A DNA stretch of 64,000 nt from the NCBI RefSeq assembly GCF_002871915.2, contig NZ_CP126958.1:1922001-1986000 (forward strand), read 5' to 3'. Below are positions 43,402 to 52,331 of the stretch, one piece after another. This DNA is from Aerococcus loyolae. GTDB taxonomy: Bacteria > Bacillota > Bacilli > Lactobacillales > Aerococcaceae. Under the pieces are notes generated by a model. That model was not told the DNA's origin. It searched no databases and saw nothing but the letters and a program-made list of their open reading frames with translations. Every line of letters starts with the position of its first letter. Position 1 is the first letter of the stretch. A program made the translations under genes and the position numbers.

Positions 43402-44832
43402 TTATTTTTCTCTTAATTCCCAATCTAAGGTATAGCTATTCGGACCGGCATAATTGACATAGAATTTCTTATATTTGCGCCAATTGAAGACACTATTACC
43501 GTAGTTAAGGGCTGATTGGATGGAGCTAAAGCGACGGGGCTCACGAACAAAGCCATGTTTTGTATTGACCTTGGCCGTTTGGGCTGGTTTTTCTGTACTG
43601 CTTTCAGTCCTTGGCTTTTCAGCTGGAACTTCTGCTTTGGCAGGCGCTTGGACCACTAACTTGTCGCCTGGGTGGAGCATGTAGCCAGCACCTAACTTGT
43701 TCCAGGTCATCAAGTCTTGGATACTTACCCCATATTTGTGGCTAATTCGCCAGAGCGAGTCGCCTGATTGGACGGTGTAGGATGTCTTAGGCGTTGTGGT
43801 TTCAGCGGGCTTGCTTGTTTCAGTACTTGGCTTTTTACTTGGAACTTCTGCTTTGGCAGGGGCTTGAACCACTAACTTGTCCCCTGGGTGGAGCATGTAA
43901 CCTGAACCTAACTTGTTCCAGGTCATCAAGTCTTGGATACTTACCCCATATTTGTGGCTAATTCGCCAGAGCGAGTCGCCTGATTGGACGGTGTAGGATG
44001 TCTTAGGCGTTGTGGTTTCAGCGGGCTTGCTTGCTTCAGTCCTTGGCTTTTCAGCTGGAGCTGCTGCTTTGGCAGGCGCTTGGACCACTAACTTGTCGCC
44101 TGGGTGGAGCATGTAGCCTGAACCTAACTTGTTCCAGGTCATCAAGTCTTGGATACTTACCCCATACTTGTGGCTGATTCTCCAGAGTGAGTCGCCTGAT
44201 TGAACGGTGTAGGATGCCTTAGTCGTTGTAGACTCGGCGGGCTTGCTTGTTTCAGTACTTGGTTTTTCAGCCGGAGTGTCTGCCTTGGCAGGTGCTTGGA
44301 CCACTAACTTGTCGCCTGGATGTAACATGTAGCCTGAGCCTAACTTGTTCCAGATCATCAAGTCTTGGATACTTACCCCATACTTGTGACTGATTCTCCA
44401 AAGTGAGTCCCCCGATTGGACAGTGTGAGAACCGCTAGCAGTTGAGCTTCCTGCAGGACTGCCTTTTGTGAGTGAAGGTTTAGTTTGTTCATTACTTTGA
44501 CTGGCTTGACTATCTGACCCCGCAAGTGTTTGACCAGCTTGGGGATTTCTCAATTCCCATTTGAGAACATAGCGGTTAGGGCCAGCATAATTGACCCGGT
44601 ATTGTTTGTACTTAGACCAATCAGCATGTTGGCTACCATAATTCATGGCTTGGTCAACCGTTTTAAAGGATTGACCTTCTTCCACCCAGCCACTCGATGC
44701 ACTGACAGGATTAGCCTCGGCCTTGACTTCTGGACTTGCCACTGCTTGCAGGGCTGCCGCCGACAATAAGGACAGTGACGCCAGACTAAGCCATTTACTG
44801 TATTGGTTCATTGTTTCTTTTCTTGCTTTCAT
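43402..44832 (-). CDS. Secreted protein with four LysM repeats between two copies of a novel domain
   Basis: The 476-residue protein has a signal peptide (residues 1-39). Next comes a ~50-residue domain (FKTVDQAMNYG, then YRVNYAGPNRYVLKWELR), then four LysM modules, each with YTVQSGDSLWRISHKYGVSI. The last ~55 residues repeat the N-terminal domain (FSSIQSALNYG, then FYVNYAGPNSYTLDWELR). LysM modules bind glycan chains. No catalytic domain is visible, so it may be a wall scaffold or moonlighting adhesin. GGGAGG precedes the ATG. A perfect WalR box lies upstream of its promoter. Confidence 0.88.
   Translation of the reverse strand: MKARKETMNQYSKWLSLASLSLLSAAALQAVASPEVKAEANPVSASSGWVEEGQSFKTVDQAMNYGSQHADWSKYKQYRVNYAGPNRYVLKWELRNPQAGQTLAGSDSQASQSNEQTKPSLTKGSPAGSSTASGSHTVQSGDSLWRISHKYGVSIQDLMIWNKLGSGYMLHPGDKLVVQAPAKADTPAEKPSTETSKPAESTTTKASYTVQSGDSLWRISHKYGVSIQDLMTWNKLGSGYMLHPGDKLVVQAPAKAAAPAEKPRTEASKPAETTTPKTSYTVQSGDSLWRISHKYGVSIQDLMTWNKLGSGYMLHPGDKLVVQAPAKAEVPSKKPSTETSKPAETTTPKTSYTVQSGDSLWRISHKYGVSIQDLMTWNKLGAGYMLHPGDKLVVQAPAKAEVPAEKPRTESSTEKPAQTAKVNTKHGFVREPRRFSSIQSALNYGNSVFNWRKYKKFYVNYAGPNSYTLDWELREK
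43640..44440 (-). repeat. Tandem 216-nt LysM-linker repeats
   Basis: Four near-identical LysM-plus-linker modules repeat every 216 bases. The same stretch occurs, for example, at 43765 and 43981. Recent duplication or gene conversion is likely, and copy number may vary between strains. Confidence 0.85.
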
Positions 44833-44885
44833 TTTTATAACCTCCCTTAGGGAAAGACGGCATACTCTGCTCTCTTTTCACTTAT

Positions 44886-44938
44886 ATTATAACAATCCCC
44901 TTAGACAAGTTAAAGCCATATTGTAACATTTCTGTAAT
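44886..44938 (-). promoter_or_regulatory. LysM gene promoter with WalR (VicR) box
   Basis: The -10 is TATAAT at 44886-44891, with a weak -35 TTTAAC at 44909-44914. TGTAAC-ATTTC-TGTAAT at 44922-44938 fits TGTWAH-N5-TGTWAH exactly and sits just upstream of the -35, the expected activator position. A second, imperfect site lies at 45077-45093. Confidence 0.7.
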
Positions 44939-45229
44939 ATTAATCATTCCTTAAACTTTTTCCTTCTTATTTTTCTAGCAGAGTTTAAAAGTGCTTATTT
45001 ATAAGCATTTCTGACTGATTATATTACCCTTTTTATTAAAAGTATTCCAACGAATATTTCTTTTATGACAAATTAATGTAACAATTGCGTAATATTACAT
45101 TATTTATTAGTTAAAGAACTCTTTAAAGTAAGCGTTTCCTGAACCCCGATTCCCCATGTTTCATTAGGAATAAAAGTGGTATTATAGGAGCATCTAAGAA
45201 TCATTTGCTTTCATAAAGGAGTGAACAGT

Positions 45230-47941
45230 GTGCAAGTCAAAAAGTTGGAAGCTAATATCACCCAATCCATGGTCAAAGAAGAAGTCCATGTCTTAAAAGA
45301 GATTCTTGACGATACCACCCATAAAATGGTGGGGGACCAGGTCTTTGAGAAGATCAAGGAACTGGTTACCCTCTCCATGGAAGAAGATTACGAGCAACTG
45401 GAGCATGTGGTGGCCCAGCTCAGCAACGAAGAAATGGTGGTTGTTTCCCGCTATTTTTCGATTTTGCCCCTCTTGATTAATATTTCTGAAGATGTCGATT
45501 TCGCCTATGAAATCAACTATCAGAATAATACTGACCAAGATTATCTAGGCAAGCTGGCTTTAACCATTGACCGGGTCAGCCAAAGTGACCAAGCCAAGGA
45601 AATCCTAGAGCAGGTCAATGTGGTTCCTGTCCTCACAGCCCACCCCACCCAAGTCCAACGTAAGACGATTCTGGAATTGACCAATCAGCTCCACCAACTC
45701 CTGCGCAAATACCATGACGTCAAGGCTGGAGTGGTTAACCGCGACAAATGGTACACCGACCTGCGCCGCTATATTGAAATTATTATGCAGACGGATATCA
45801 TCCGGGAAAAGAAACTCACCGTCCGTAACGAAATTACCAATGTGACGGCCTACTACAATCATTCCCTGATCCGGGCCATCACCAAGTTAAGCCGGCAATA
45901 CCGCCACTTAGCCGCTCAAAAGGGAATCATGCTCGACCAAGCCAAGCCCATCACCATGGGCATGTGGATCGGAGGCGACCGGGACGGCAACCCTTACGTG
46001 ACCGCTGAAACCCTGATGTTGTCAGCCACCACCCAAAGTGAAGTCATCCTCAACTATTACCTCGAAAAGGTCTATAAACTCTATCGCAACTTCTCCCTTT
46101 CTACCACGCTGGTAGATATTAGCCCAGCCATGGAAGCCCTGGCAGCTAAGTCTAATGACCAGTCGATTTACCGGGAGAATGAACCTTATCGTCGGGCCTT
46201 CCATTATATTAGGGCCAAACTCAGCCAGAATTTAGCTGAAGTCAAGCAGGGCCTAAAAAGAGATGATCAGGCGCCAACACCAAGCTACCAAAATGCGGAA
46301 GCCTTTAAGGCGGACCTCTTAGTGATTAAGGACTCCCTCCTAGCCAATGGTGAGGAAGCCCTCTTAACCGGAGACTTCAACGAATTATTAGAAGCTATCG
46401 ATATTTTCGGCTTTTACCTGGCTACTATCGATATGCGCCAAGATTCCAGTGTCAATGAAGCTTGCGTGGCGGAATTATTACGGTCGGCCAAGATTGTCGA
46501 TGACTACTCGGCCCTCTCTGAAAAGGATAAGGTCAAGGTGCTTCTCAAGGAATTACTCGAAGACCCTCGCCCCCTATCCTCCGCTCAGAGTGACAAATCC
46601 GAACTCTTAGAAAAAGAACTAAAAATCTTTCAAACGGCTCGTTTCTTGAAGGACCAACTGGGCGACCAAGTCATCAAGCAACATATCATCTCCCATACCG
46701 AGAGTGTCTCAGATATGTTCGAATTAGCCATCATGCTTAAAGAAGTCGGCCTCATTGACGCTAAACAAGCCCGGGTCCAAATCGTGCCTCTCTTTGAAAC
46801 CATCGAAGACTTGGAAAATGCCCAAGGGATCATGGAAGAATTCCTTAGCTATGACCTAGTCAAAAACTGGATCAAGGCCAATAAGGGCTATCAAGAAGTT
46901 ATGCTGGGCTACTCCGACTCTAACAAGGACGGGGGCTACCTGTCTTCGGTGTGGACCCTCTACAAGGTCCAACAAGAACTCACCCAATTAGGTGAAAGTC
47001 ACGGAATTAAGATTACCTTTATCCATGGCCGGGGCGGAACCGTTGGTCGTGGGGGCGGTCCTTCCTATGAAGCGATCTCTTCTCAACCTTTCGGCTCTAT
47101 CAAAGACCGGATCCGCCTAACCGAGCAAGGGGAAATTATTGAGAATAAGTACGGTAACCAAGACGTGGCCTACTACAACTTGGAAATGTTGGTGTCAGCT
47201 GCAATTAACCGGATTGTACCAAACTCAGCCAATAAGAAAGCAGACGTCGAGGACTTCTACCAAGACATGGACGCCATTGTCCACTACTCCAACCGGGTCT
47301 ACCGGGACTTAGTCTTCGATACCCCTGAATTCTATGATTATTTCTTTGAAGCCACACCAATTAAGGAAGTATCGAGTCTAAATATCGGCTCTCGTCCTGC
47401 TGCCCGTAAGACCATCACAGAAATCACCGGACTCCGGGCCATTCCTTGGGTCTTCTCCTGGTCACAAACCCGGATCATGTTCCCTGGTTGGTATGGAGTC
47501 GGTTCAGCCTTCAAGCACTTTATCGACCAAAAGCCGGGCAATTTGGAAAAACTCCAAGCCATGTATAAAACTTGGCCCTTCTTCCATTCCCTACTTTCTA
47601 ACGTCGACATGGTCCTCTCCAAGTCCAACATGAACATTGCCGAGCAGTATGCTCAATTGGCAGAAAGTGAAGCCGTCCGCGCCGTCTTTACCACCATCCG
47701 CGATGAGTGGCAATTAACCAAAGACATTCTCTTAGCCATTGAAAACCATGACGACTTTCTGGCTACCAACCCTTCCCTCAGGGCCAGCCTCGACTATCGT
47801 TTGCCTTACTTCAATGTCTTGAACTACATTCAAATTGAATTGATCAAACGTCTCCGTCATAATGAATTGGATGAAGATTACGAAAAACTCATCCATACCA
47901 CCATTAACGGGATCGCAACCGGTTTACGTAACTCCGGTTGA
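45230..47941 (+). CDS. ppc: Phosphoenolpyruvate carboxylase
   Basis: The 903-residue enzyme starts at the GTG at 45230, eight bases after AAAGGAG. The GTG nine bases upstream overlaps the ribosome-binding site. Family blocks are [34 protein letters not shown] and [17 protein letters not shown]. The glycine-rich active-site loop [20 protein letters not shown] is also present. It makes oxaloacetate from PEP and bicarbonate. It probably feeds aspartate and, together with the fumarate-reductase-like protein, a reductive C4 branch, which is an inference. Confidence 0.97.
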   Translation: MQVKKLEANITQSMVKEEVHVLKEILDDTTHKMVGDQVFEKIKELVTLSMEEDYEQLEHVVAQLSNEEMVVVSRYFSILPLLINISEDVDFAYEINYQNNTDQDYLGKLALTIDRVSQSDQAKEILEQVNVVPVLTAHPTQVQRKTILELTNQLHQLLRKYHDVKAGVVNRDKWYTDLRRYIEIIMQTDIIREKKLTVRNEITNVTAYYNHSLIRAITKLSRQYRHLAAQKGIMLDQAKPITMGMWIGGDRDGNPYVTAETLMLSATTQSEVILNYYLEKVYKLYRNFSLSTTLVDISPAMEALAAKSNDQSIYRENEPYRRAFHYIRAKLSQNLAEVKQGLKRDDQAPTPSYQNAEAFKADLLVIKDSLLANGEEALLTGDFNELLEAIDIFGFYLATIDMRQDSSVNEACVAELLRSAKIVDDYSALSEKDKVKVLLKELLEDPRPLSSAQSDKSELLEKELKIFQTARFLKDQLGDQVIKQHIISHTESVSDMFELAIMLKEVGLIDAKQARVQIVPLFETIEDLENAQGIMEEFLSYDLVKNWIKANKGYQEVMLGYSDSNKDGGYLSSVWTLYKVQQELTQLGESHGIKITFIHGRGGTVGRGGGPSYEAISSQPFGSIKDRIRLTEQGEIIENKYGNQDVAYYNLEMLVSAAINRIVPNSANKKADVEDFYQDMDAIVHYSNRVYRDLVFDTPEFYDYFFEATPIKEVSSLNIGSRPAARKTITEITGLRAIPWVFSWSQTRIMFPGWYGVGSAFKHFIDQKPGNLEKLQAMYKTWPFFHSLLSNVDMVLSKSNMNIAEQYAQLAESEAVRAVFTTIRDEWQLTKDILLAIENHDDFLATNPSLRASLDYRLPYFNVLNYIQIELIKRLRHNELDEDYEKLIHTTINGIATGLRNSG

Positions 47942-47954
47942 TCCTCTAGCAAGC

Positions 47955-48005
47955 AAAAAAGTGTTTCCAGAAAGCGCGATACTAAGCTTTCCGGAAACAC
48001 TTTTT
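47955..48005. terminator. Terminator between ppc and DUF1129 gene
   Basis: AAAAAGTGTTTCC with GAAAG pairs with CTTTC and GGAAACACTTTTT, symmetric for both convergent genes. Confidence 0.85.
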
Positions 48006-48030
48006 GTTGTTGTGATTTTGAAAAAATATT

Positions 48031-48744
48031 CTAATTCTTACCCATCAATTGGCCTTGGAACCACCAACGGGCTAAAAAGGCTAAGGCGCCAATCGCTAGG
48101 TAAGCAAATGGCGGCAAGGCAGCGTTCCAAGAAGCTGGTAAGACGGCCAGGGCGCCAACTAGGATCAACATCCACAAACCAACCACTAAAACCGAGAGCA
48201 GGATATAGCGACCGATGCCACGTTTCCCTTTTTCCTGACTCATATCGGGGCTGTATTGGTTTAAGACCGCCATAGCTAAGCCACCCATGACAAAGTTCAC
48301 CAATAAGGCAGCCGGACCAAAGGCGGTCGCTGAATTGGCTTGGTTATTGGACAAGAGCGCTGACATCCCGGCAATAATGGAGAAGAGTCCCCCGACAAAG
48401 AGGGCGCCTTCCACCCAATGCATCCAGAAAGGCGCCGGCGCTAATTCCTTAGCGGTGGGTTGTTTTTCCAAGGCTTCAGCGTATTGGTAGGGTTGACCAA
48501 AGAGTTGTTGGGCAGTTTGGCCACTGCCTTGTTTAGCCACCAAGGTGGTTAGAACCTCATGGAGGACTTCGGTCTTATTGCGGCCGCGTAAGTCCTTATC
48601 TTTGACGGCTTTTTCAAATTGGAAGACAAATTCCTTATTGCGCTTGGTGAGTTGCGGATAGAGGGCCTTATTTTCAGCTTCAAACTCTTCCAGTTGGGCC
48701 TGACGTTGGGCTGCTTGGTCAGCTTTTTTGTCTTGATTAAACAA
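48031..48744 (-). CDS. DUF1129 family membrane protein
   Basis: The 237-residue product has an N-terminal cytoplasmic helical region (residues 1-90 with LTKRNKEFVFQFEKAVKDK and NKTEVLHEVL), then four to five membrane helices. I prefer the TTG at 48744, eight bases after GGAGG. The GTG at 48753 lies within that site. DUF1129 proteins are widespread in Lactobacillales and their function is unknown. It follows ychF by a few bases and is probably co-transcribed. Confidence 0.85.
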   Translation of the reverse strand: MFNQDKKADQAAQRQAQLEEFEAENKALYPQLTKRNKEFVFQFEKAVKDKDLRGRNKTEVLHEVLTTLVAKQGSGQTAQQLFGQPYQYAEALEKQPTAKELAPAPFWMHWVEGALFVGGLFSIIAGMSALLSNNQANSATAFGPAALLVNFVMGGLAMAVLNQYSPDMSQEKGKRGIGRYILLSVLVVGLWMLILVGALAVLPASWNAALPPFAYLAIGALAFLARWWFQGQLMGKN

Positions 48745-48756
48745 TGGGGCCACCTC

Positions 48757-49854
48757 CTAAACATTGAAGCGGAAGAGCATGACATCGCCGTCTTGGACCT
48801 CATAGTCCTTGCCTTCCGAACGGTAACGGCCGGCTTCCTTGCAGGCTTGGATACTCCCGTATGCCACCAAATCATCATAGTGGACGGTTTCCGCACGAAT
48901 GAAGCCCCGTTCAAAGTCGGAGTGGATAATCCCCGCTGCTTGAGGCGCATGCATGCCTTTCTTGAAGGTCCAGGCCCGAACTTCTTGTTCACCAGCAGTA
49001 AAGTAAGTCGCCAAGCCCAATAATTTATAGGCCTGTTGGATCAAGACATCTAAACCCGATTGGTCCATGCCTAAGTCTTCCAGGAACATGTCGCGGTCTT
49101 CCTCATCCATAGTCGCCAGGTCTTCTTCAAGCTTGGCGCTGACTACCACAACTTCAGAGCCTTCTGCTTGAGCTAGTTGGCGGACTTGGTCGACATAGTC
49201 ATTGTTGCCCTCACTGGCATCGTCTTCACTGACATTAGCTACATAGAGAACGGGTTTCATGGTTAATAAGAATAATTGCTTAGCTACAGCCTCTTCTTCT
49301 TCGTTGAAGTCAACCGTCCGCGCGGGTTTGCCGGCTTCTAGGGCGTCCTTTAATTTCTTTAAGGTATTGGCCTCGGTCACTGCATCATGGTCTTTGGATT
49401 TAGCCATTTTTACCGCTTTTTCATAGCGTTTGTTGACACTTTCCAAGTCAGCGAGCACCAATTCCAGGTTAATGGTTTCGATGTCATCTTTTGGGTTAAT
49501 GCCACCGGAGACATGGGTAATATTCCCGTCATCAAAGCAACGCACCACGTGGCAAATGGCGTCCACTTCGCGAATATTGGCTAGGAACTTGTTCCCTAAA
49601 CCTTCCCCCTTGCTGGCTCCCTTCACAATCCCGGCAATATCGGTAAATTCAAAGGTGGTTGGGATGGTCTTTTTGGGTTGGTAGATTTCACTGAGCTTCC
49701 ACAAACGTTGGTCGGGAACTTCCACAACCCCCACGTTGGGATCAATAGTTGCGAAAGGATAATTAGCTGCTTCCACTTGAGACTTGGTAATGGCATTAAA
49801 TAAGGTAGATTTTCCCACATTAGGCAAACCCACAATTCCTGCTGTTAAAGGCAT
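48757..49854 (-). CDS. ychF: Ribosome-associated ATPase/GTPase YchF (OLA1 family)
   Basis: The 365-residue protein has the G1 motif GIVGLPNVGKSTLFNAI and the G3 DIAGIVKGASKGEGLGNKF region. It also has a coiled-coil insertion (residues ~140-200) and a C-terminal TGS domain ending with YEVQDGDVMLFRFNV. All key residues are intact. In many Firmicutes it follows parB and a DUF951 gene, as here. Confidence 0.97.
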   Translation of the reverse strand: MPLTAGIVGLPNVGKSTLFNAITKSQVEAANYPFATIDPNVGVVEVPDQRLWKLSEIYQPKKTIPTTFEFTDIAGIVKGASKGEGLGNKFLANIREVDAICHVVRCFDDGNITHVSGGINPKDDIETINLELVLADLESVNKRYEKAVKMAKSKDHDAVTEANTLKKLKDALEAGKPARTVDFNEEEEAVAKQLFLLTMKPVLYVANVSEDDASEGNNDYVDQVRQLAQAEGSEVVVVSAKLEEDLATMDEEDRDMFLEDLGMDQSGLDVLIQQAYKLLGLATYFTAGEQEVRAWTFKKGMHAPQAAGIIHSDFERGFIRAETVHYDDLVAYGSIQACKEAGRYRSEGKDYEVQDGDVMLFRFNV

Positions 49855-49959
49855 GGTTCTTTGGTCACTCTTTCTCTATTAATTTCTCATTCTTTACTTG
49901 CCTGCCTGCTACAAAGCCAGCCCTTTTATTTTAAAAAGCTAGCTGTTCAATGCAGTCAG

Positions 49960-50163
49960 CTATTTGCCTTGGTCATCATGGCCAATAACTTTTTTCATTT
50001 TCTTTTCAAATTCCCGGCGTGGCATCATGACCGATTGGCCACAGCCTTGGCACTTCATCCGGATATCAGCACCCATGCGGATCAATTTCCAGGCATTGGT
50101 CTTACAAGGATGGGGCTTCTTCATTTCCACAATATCATTTAAATCATAATTTTTTTCAGCCAT
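49960..50163 (-). CDS. DUF951 zinc-ribbon-like small protein
   Basis: The 67-residue protein starts at the ATG at 50163 after GAGGTG. It has Cys residues in PHPCKTNAW and MKCQGCGQSV, a likely metal site. The MKKPHPCxxNxWxxxRxGADI pattern identifies DUF951. The gene overlaps neither neighbour and lies 10 bases after parB. In Firmicutes DUF951 is usually next to parB and ychF. Function unknown. Confidence 0.92.
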   Translation of the reverse strand: MAEKNYDLNDIVEMKKPHPCKTNAWKLIRMGADIRMKCQGCGQSVMMPRREFEKKMKKVIGHDDQGK

Positions 50164-50173
50164 CTTCTTCACC

Positions 50174-51139
50174 TCAATCATCAAAACGAATGTCTAAGAT
50201 ATCCAAGATCCGGGTGAGGTCTTCTTGGGAAAGGTATTCAATTTCAATCTTGCCGGCTTGGCCCTTGGGTTTAATTTGCACATTGGTGCCAAACTTATCC
50301 ATGAGGTGCTCCTCCCCCTCTAATAAGTAGGTCGGTTTTTCAGAGGTTGGCTTAGCCACTTTAGGGGCGGGTTGGACCGGTTCATTGAGATTTTGGACCA
50401 TTTTCTCCAAGTGACGGACGGTAATGCCTTCGTCCACTACTTTCTTGGCTAAACGGCTTTGGTCTTTCTTATTTTTTAAGCCCAGTAAGGTCCGAGCTTG
50501 ACCCATGGAGAGTTGCTTATTTTGTAAGAGTTCCTTAACATCTTCATTTAAATCGAGAAGTCTCAAGGTATTAGCCAGGTGCGACCGGCTCTTGCCTAAA
50601 CGTTTGGCAGCCTCAGCCTGGGTGAGATTGAGTTCATCCATTAAATTCCGGTAGGCTTGGGCCTCTTCTAGGGGAGTCAGGTCTTCCCGTTGCAAGTTTT
50701 CAATGATGGCGGTCTCGATCATTTGGGCATCGGTCATTTCCCGGACCAAAGCAGGGATTGAATCGTAGCCCGCTAGTTTCATGGCCCGGAAGCGCCGTTC
50801 CCCGGCAATAATTTCATAGCCCTTGATGGCTGACTTCCTCAGGGTAATCGGTTGTAAGAGCCCCTGTTCCTCAATGGAATCCGCCAGTTCCTGGAGGGCA
50901 GTCGCATCAAATTCAGTCCGCGGTTGGTAGGGGTTGGGACGGATTTCAGCAAGGGGGATGTCTTGGATTTGTTCCTGACTACTTTCTCCCTGCTTGCTGT
51001 CACTTGCTTGAGCCTCTTGGGCTTCTTGATCAATGGCTTGGGCCTGTTGGGTCAGGTCGGTCGCTTCATTATCGAAGGAATCCCCGGGAAAGAGCGCCCC
51101 GATCCCCTTACCCAGACCACGGTTTTTCTTATTGGTCAT
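50174..51139 (-). CDS. parB: ParB/Spo0J chromosome partition protein
   Basis: The 321-residue protein has the N-terminal GLGKGIGALFP, the ParB CTPase-box blocks IRPNPYQPRTEFD and IAGERRFRAMKLAG. The helix-turn-helix is LTQAEAAKRLGKSRSHLANTLRLL, and a C-terminal dimer domain follows. It slides on DNA from parS sites and loads SMC. It overlaps parA by 11 bases. I did not spot a parS copy by eye in the window. Confidence 0.96.
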   Translation of the reverse strand: MTNKKNRGLGKGIGALFPGDSFDNEATDLTQQAQAIDQEAQEAQASDSKQGESSQEQIQDIPLAEIRPNPYQPRTEFDATALQELADSIEEQGLLQPITLRKSAIKGYEIIAGERRFRAMKLAGYDSIPALVREMTDAQMIETAIIENLQREDLTPLEEAQAYRNLMDELNLTQAEAAKRLGKSRSHLANTLRLLDLNEDVKELLQNKQLSMGQARTLLGLKNKKDQSRLAKKVVDEGITVRHLEKMVQNLNEPVQPAPKVAKPTSEKPTYLLEGEEHLMDKFGTNVQIKPKGQAGKIEIEYLSQEDLTRILDILDIRFDD

Positions 51140-51893
51140 TTGCGAGCACTTCCTTTGCCAATTGGAGATAAACTTGCGCCCCTTTGGAACTCATATCGTA
51201 ATCAATAATCGATTGGCCATAGGAGGGCGCTTCCGACAAACGCACATTACGGGGGATCAAGGTATGATAGACCTTGTCGCCAAAGTATTTACGGACTTCT
51301 TCGACCACTTCATTGGCTAGATTGGTCCGCGAGTCGAACATGGTCATCAAGACCCCTTCAATTTTTAGGTGGGGGTTAAAGTGTTTTTGAACCAGTTGGA
51401 TGGTATTGAGTAACTGACTCAAGCCTTCTAAGGCATAGTACTCACTCTGTACCGGAATCAAGATCGAATCGGCTGCAGTAAAGGCATTAATGGTCAGATG
51501 GCCTAAGGATGGTGGGCAATCAATAATGACATAGTCATAATTTTCCTTGACCCCATCAATGGCTTGCTTCATCCGCGCTTCCCGGTGAGGGAGGTTGGTC
51601 AGTTCCACTTCTGCCCCCGCTAACTGGATGGTAGCCGGTACCAGGACCAGGTTTTCCCTGGAGGATTGCTGGATGGTAGTCGCCATATCCACATCATTGA
51701 CTAAAACGTCATAAATATCGCTTTCGACTTCTGCTTTAGAGATGCCTAAACCACTGGTCGCATTTCCCTGGGCATCACTATCGACTAAGAGCACTTGTTT
51801 GTCTGAATAAGCCAGGGCAGCCGCTAGATTGACTGCTGTTGTCGTTTTACCGACGCCACCCTTTTGATTGGCTATGGCAATGACCTTCCCCAT
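51129..51893 (-). CDS. parA: ParA/Soj ATPase
   Basis: The 254-residue Walker-type ATPase has the deviant Walker A motif NQKGGVGKTTTAVNLAAAL and Walker B YVIIDCPPSLG. It starts at the ATG at 51893 after AGGAGG. With ParB it positions the origin. A structured RNA with a terminator lies directly upstream, so parAB expression must pass that terminator or start elsewhere. Confidence 0.96.
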   Translation of the reverse strand: MGKVIAIANQKGGVGKTTTAVNLAAALAYSDKQVLLVDSDAQGNATSGLGISKAEVESDIYDVLVNDVDMATTIQQSSRENLVLVPATIQLAGAEVELTNLPHREARMKQAIDGVKENYDYVIIDCPPSLGHLTINAFTAADSILIPVQSEYYALEGLSQLLNTIQLVQKHFNPHLKIEGVLMTMFDSRTNLANEVVEEVRKYFGDKVYHTLIPRNVRLSEAPSYGQSIIDYDMSSKGAQVYLQLAKEVLANDQ

Positions 51894-51919
51894 GTTAATC
51901 CTCCTAAAACTTAGCAATG

Positions 51920-52146
51920 AAAAAAGGAACGAATGCGTTCCTTAATCCCCGCATTTCTTCCAAGTTAATCATTAACTCTTCGCTATCTTTTCTACTGTAT
52001 CCGTTAAGCGCCTTTTGCTCAATCACAAAAAGCGGTCCTTAGCGTTTCAAATAAGTTTCCTTAAGCCTTTATCAGCCACTAAGTAGACTGTTAGAGACGC
52101 TCAGCTGACTCCCGTCAAGCGGTTAAAAACTTATTTGCATCGGTCC
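51920..52146 (-). ncRNA. Candidate structured RNA or attenuating leader upstream of parA
   Basis: A putative promoter (TTGAGC, 19 bases, TACAAT at 52152-52157, minus strand) would start a transcript near 52146. AAATAAGTTT (52127-52136 side) pairs perfectly with AAACTTATTT (52049-52058 side), enclosing TCAGC/GCTGA. Next come CGCTTTTTG/CAAAAGGCG, AGTTAA/TTAACT and a terminator AAGGAACG/CGTTCCTT with TTTTTTC at 51920-51944. The terminator ends 27 bases before the parA start. No coding frame is open. Confidence 0.55.
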
Positions 52147-52244
52147 CCTTTATTGTATCAAAAAAAGCTTGACTTTGCTCAAGAAATATTAACCTTCCTG
52201 CTTATCTCTCCCTGACTTGATGGCTGAGCATTTTCTCTAGCTAC

Positions 52245-52318
52245 AAAAAAGCCTTACTCCCATCAATCCTACCCTGCAAAATGCTTTGCTATCGCTAGGT
52301 AACAAGGAGTAAAGCTTA
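52245..52318 (-). terminator. Terminator of the flippase gene
   Basis: AGCTTTACTCC pairs with GGAGTAAGGCT with a long loop on the minus strand, followed by TTTTTTG. Confidence 0.65.
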
Positions 52319-52331
52319 TGATTCTTAATCT

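Noticed and set aside
51894..52331. parS site near parAB
   Set aside because: No sequence close to TGTTTCACGTGAAACA was seen by eye here. A computed scan with two mismatches allowed would settle it.
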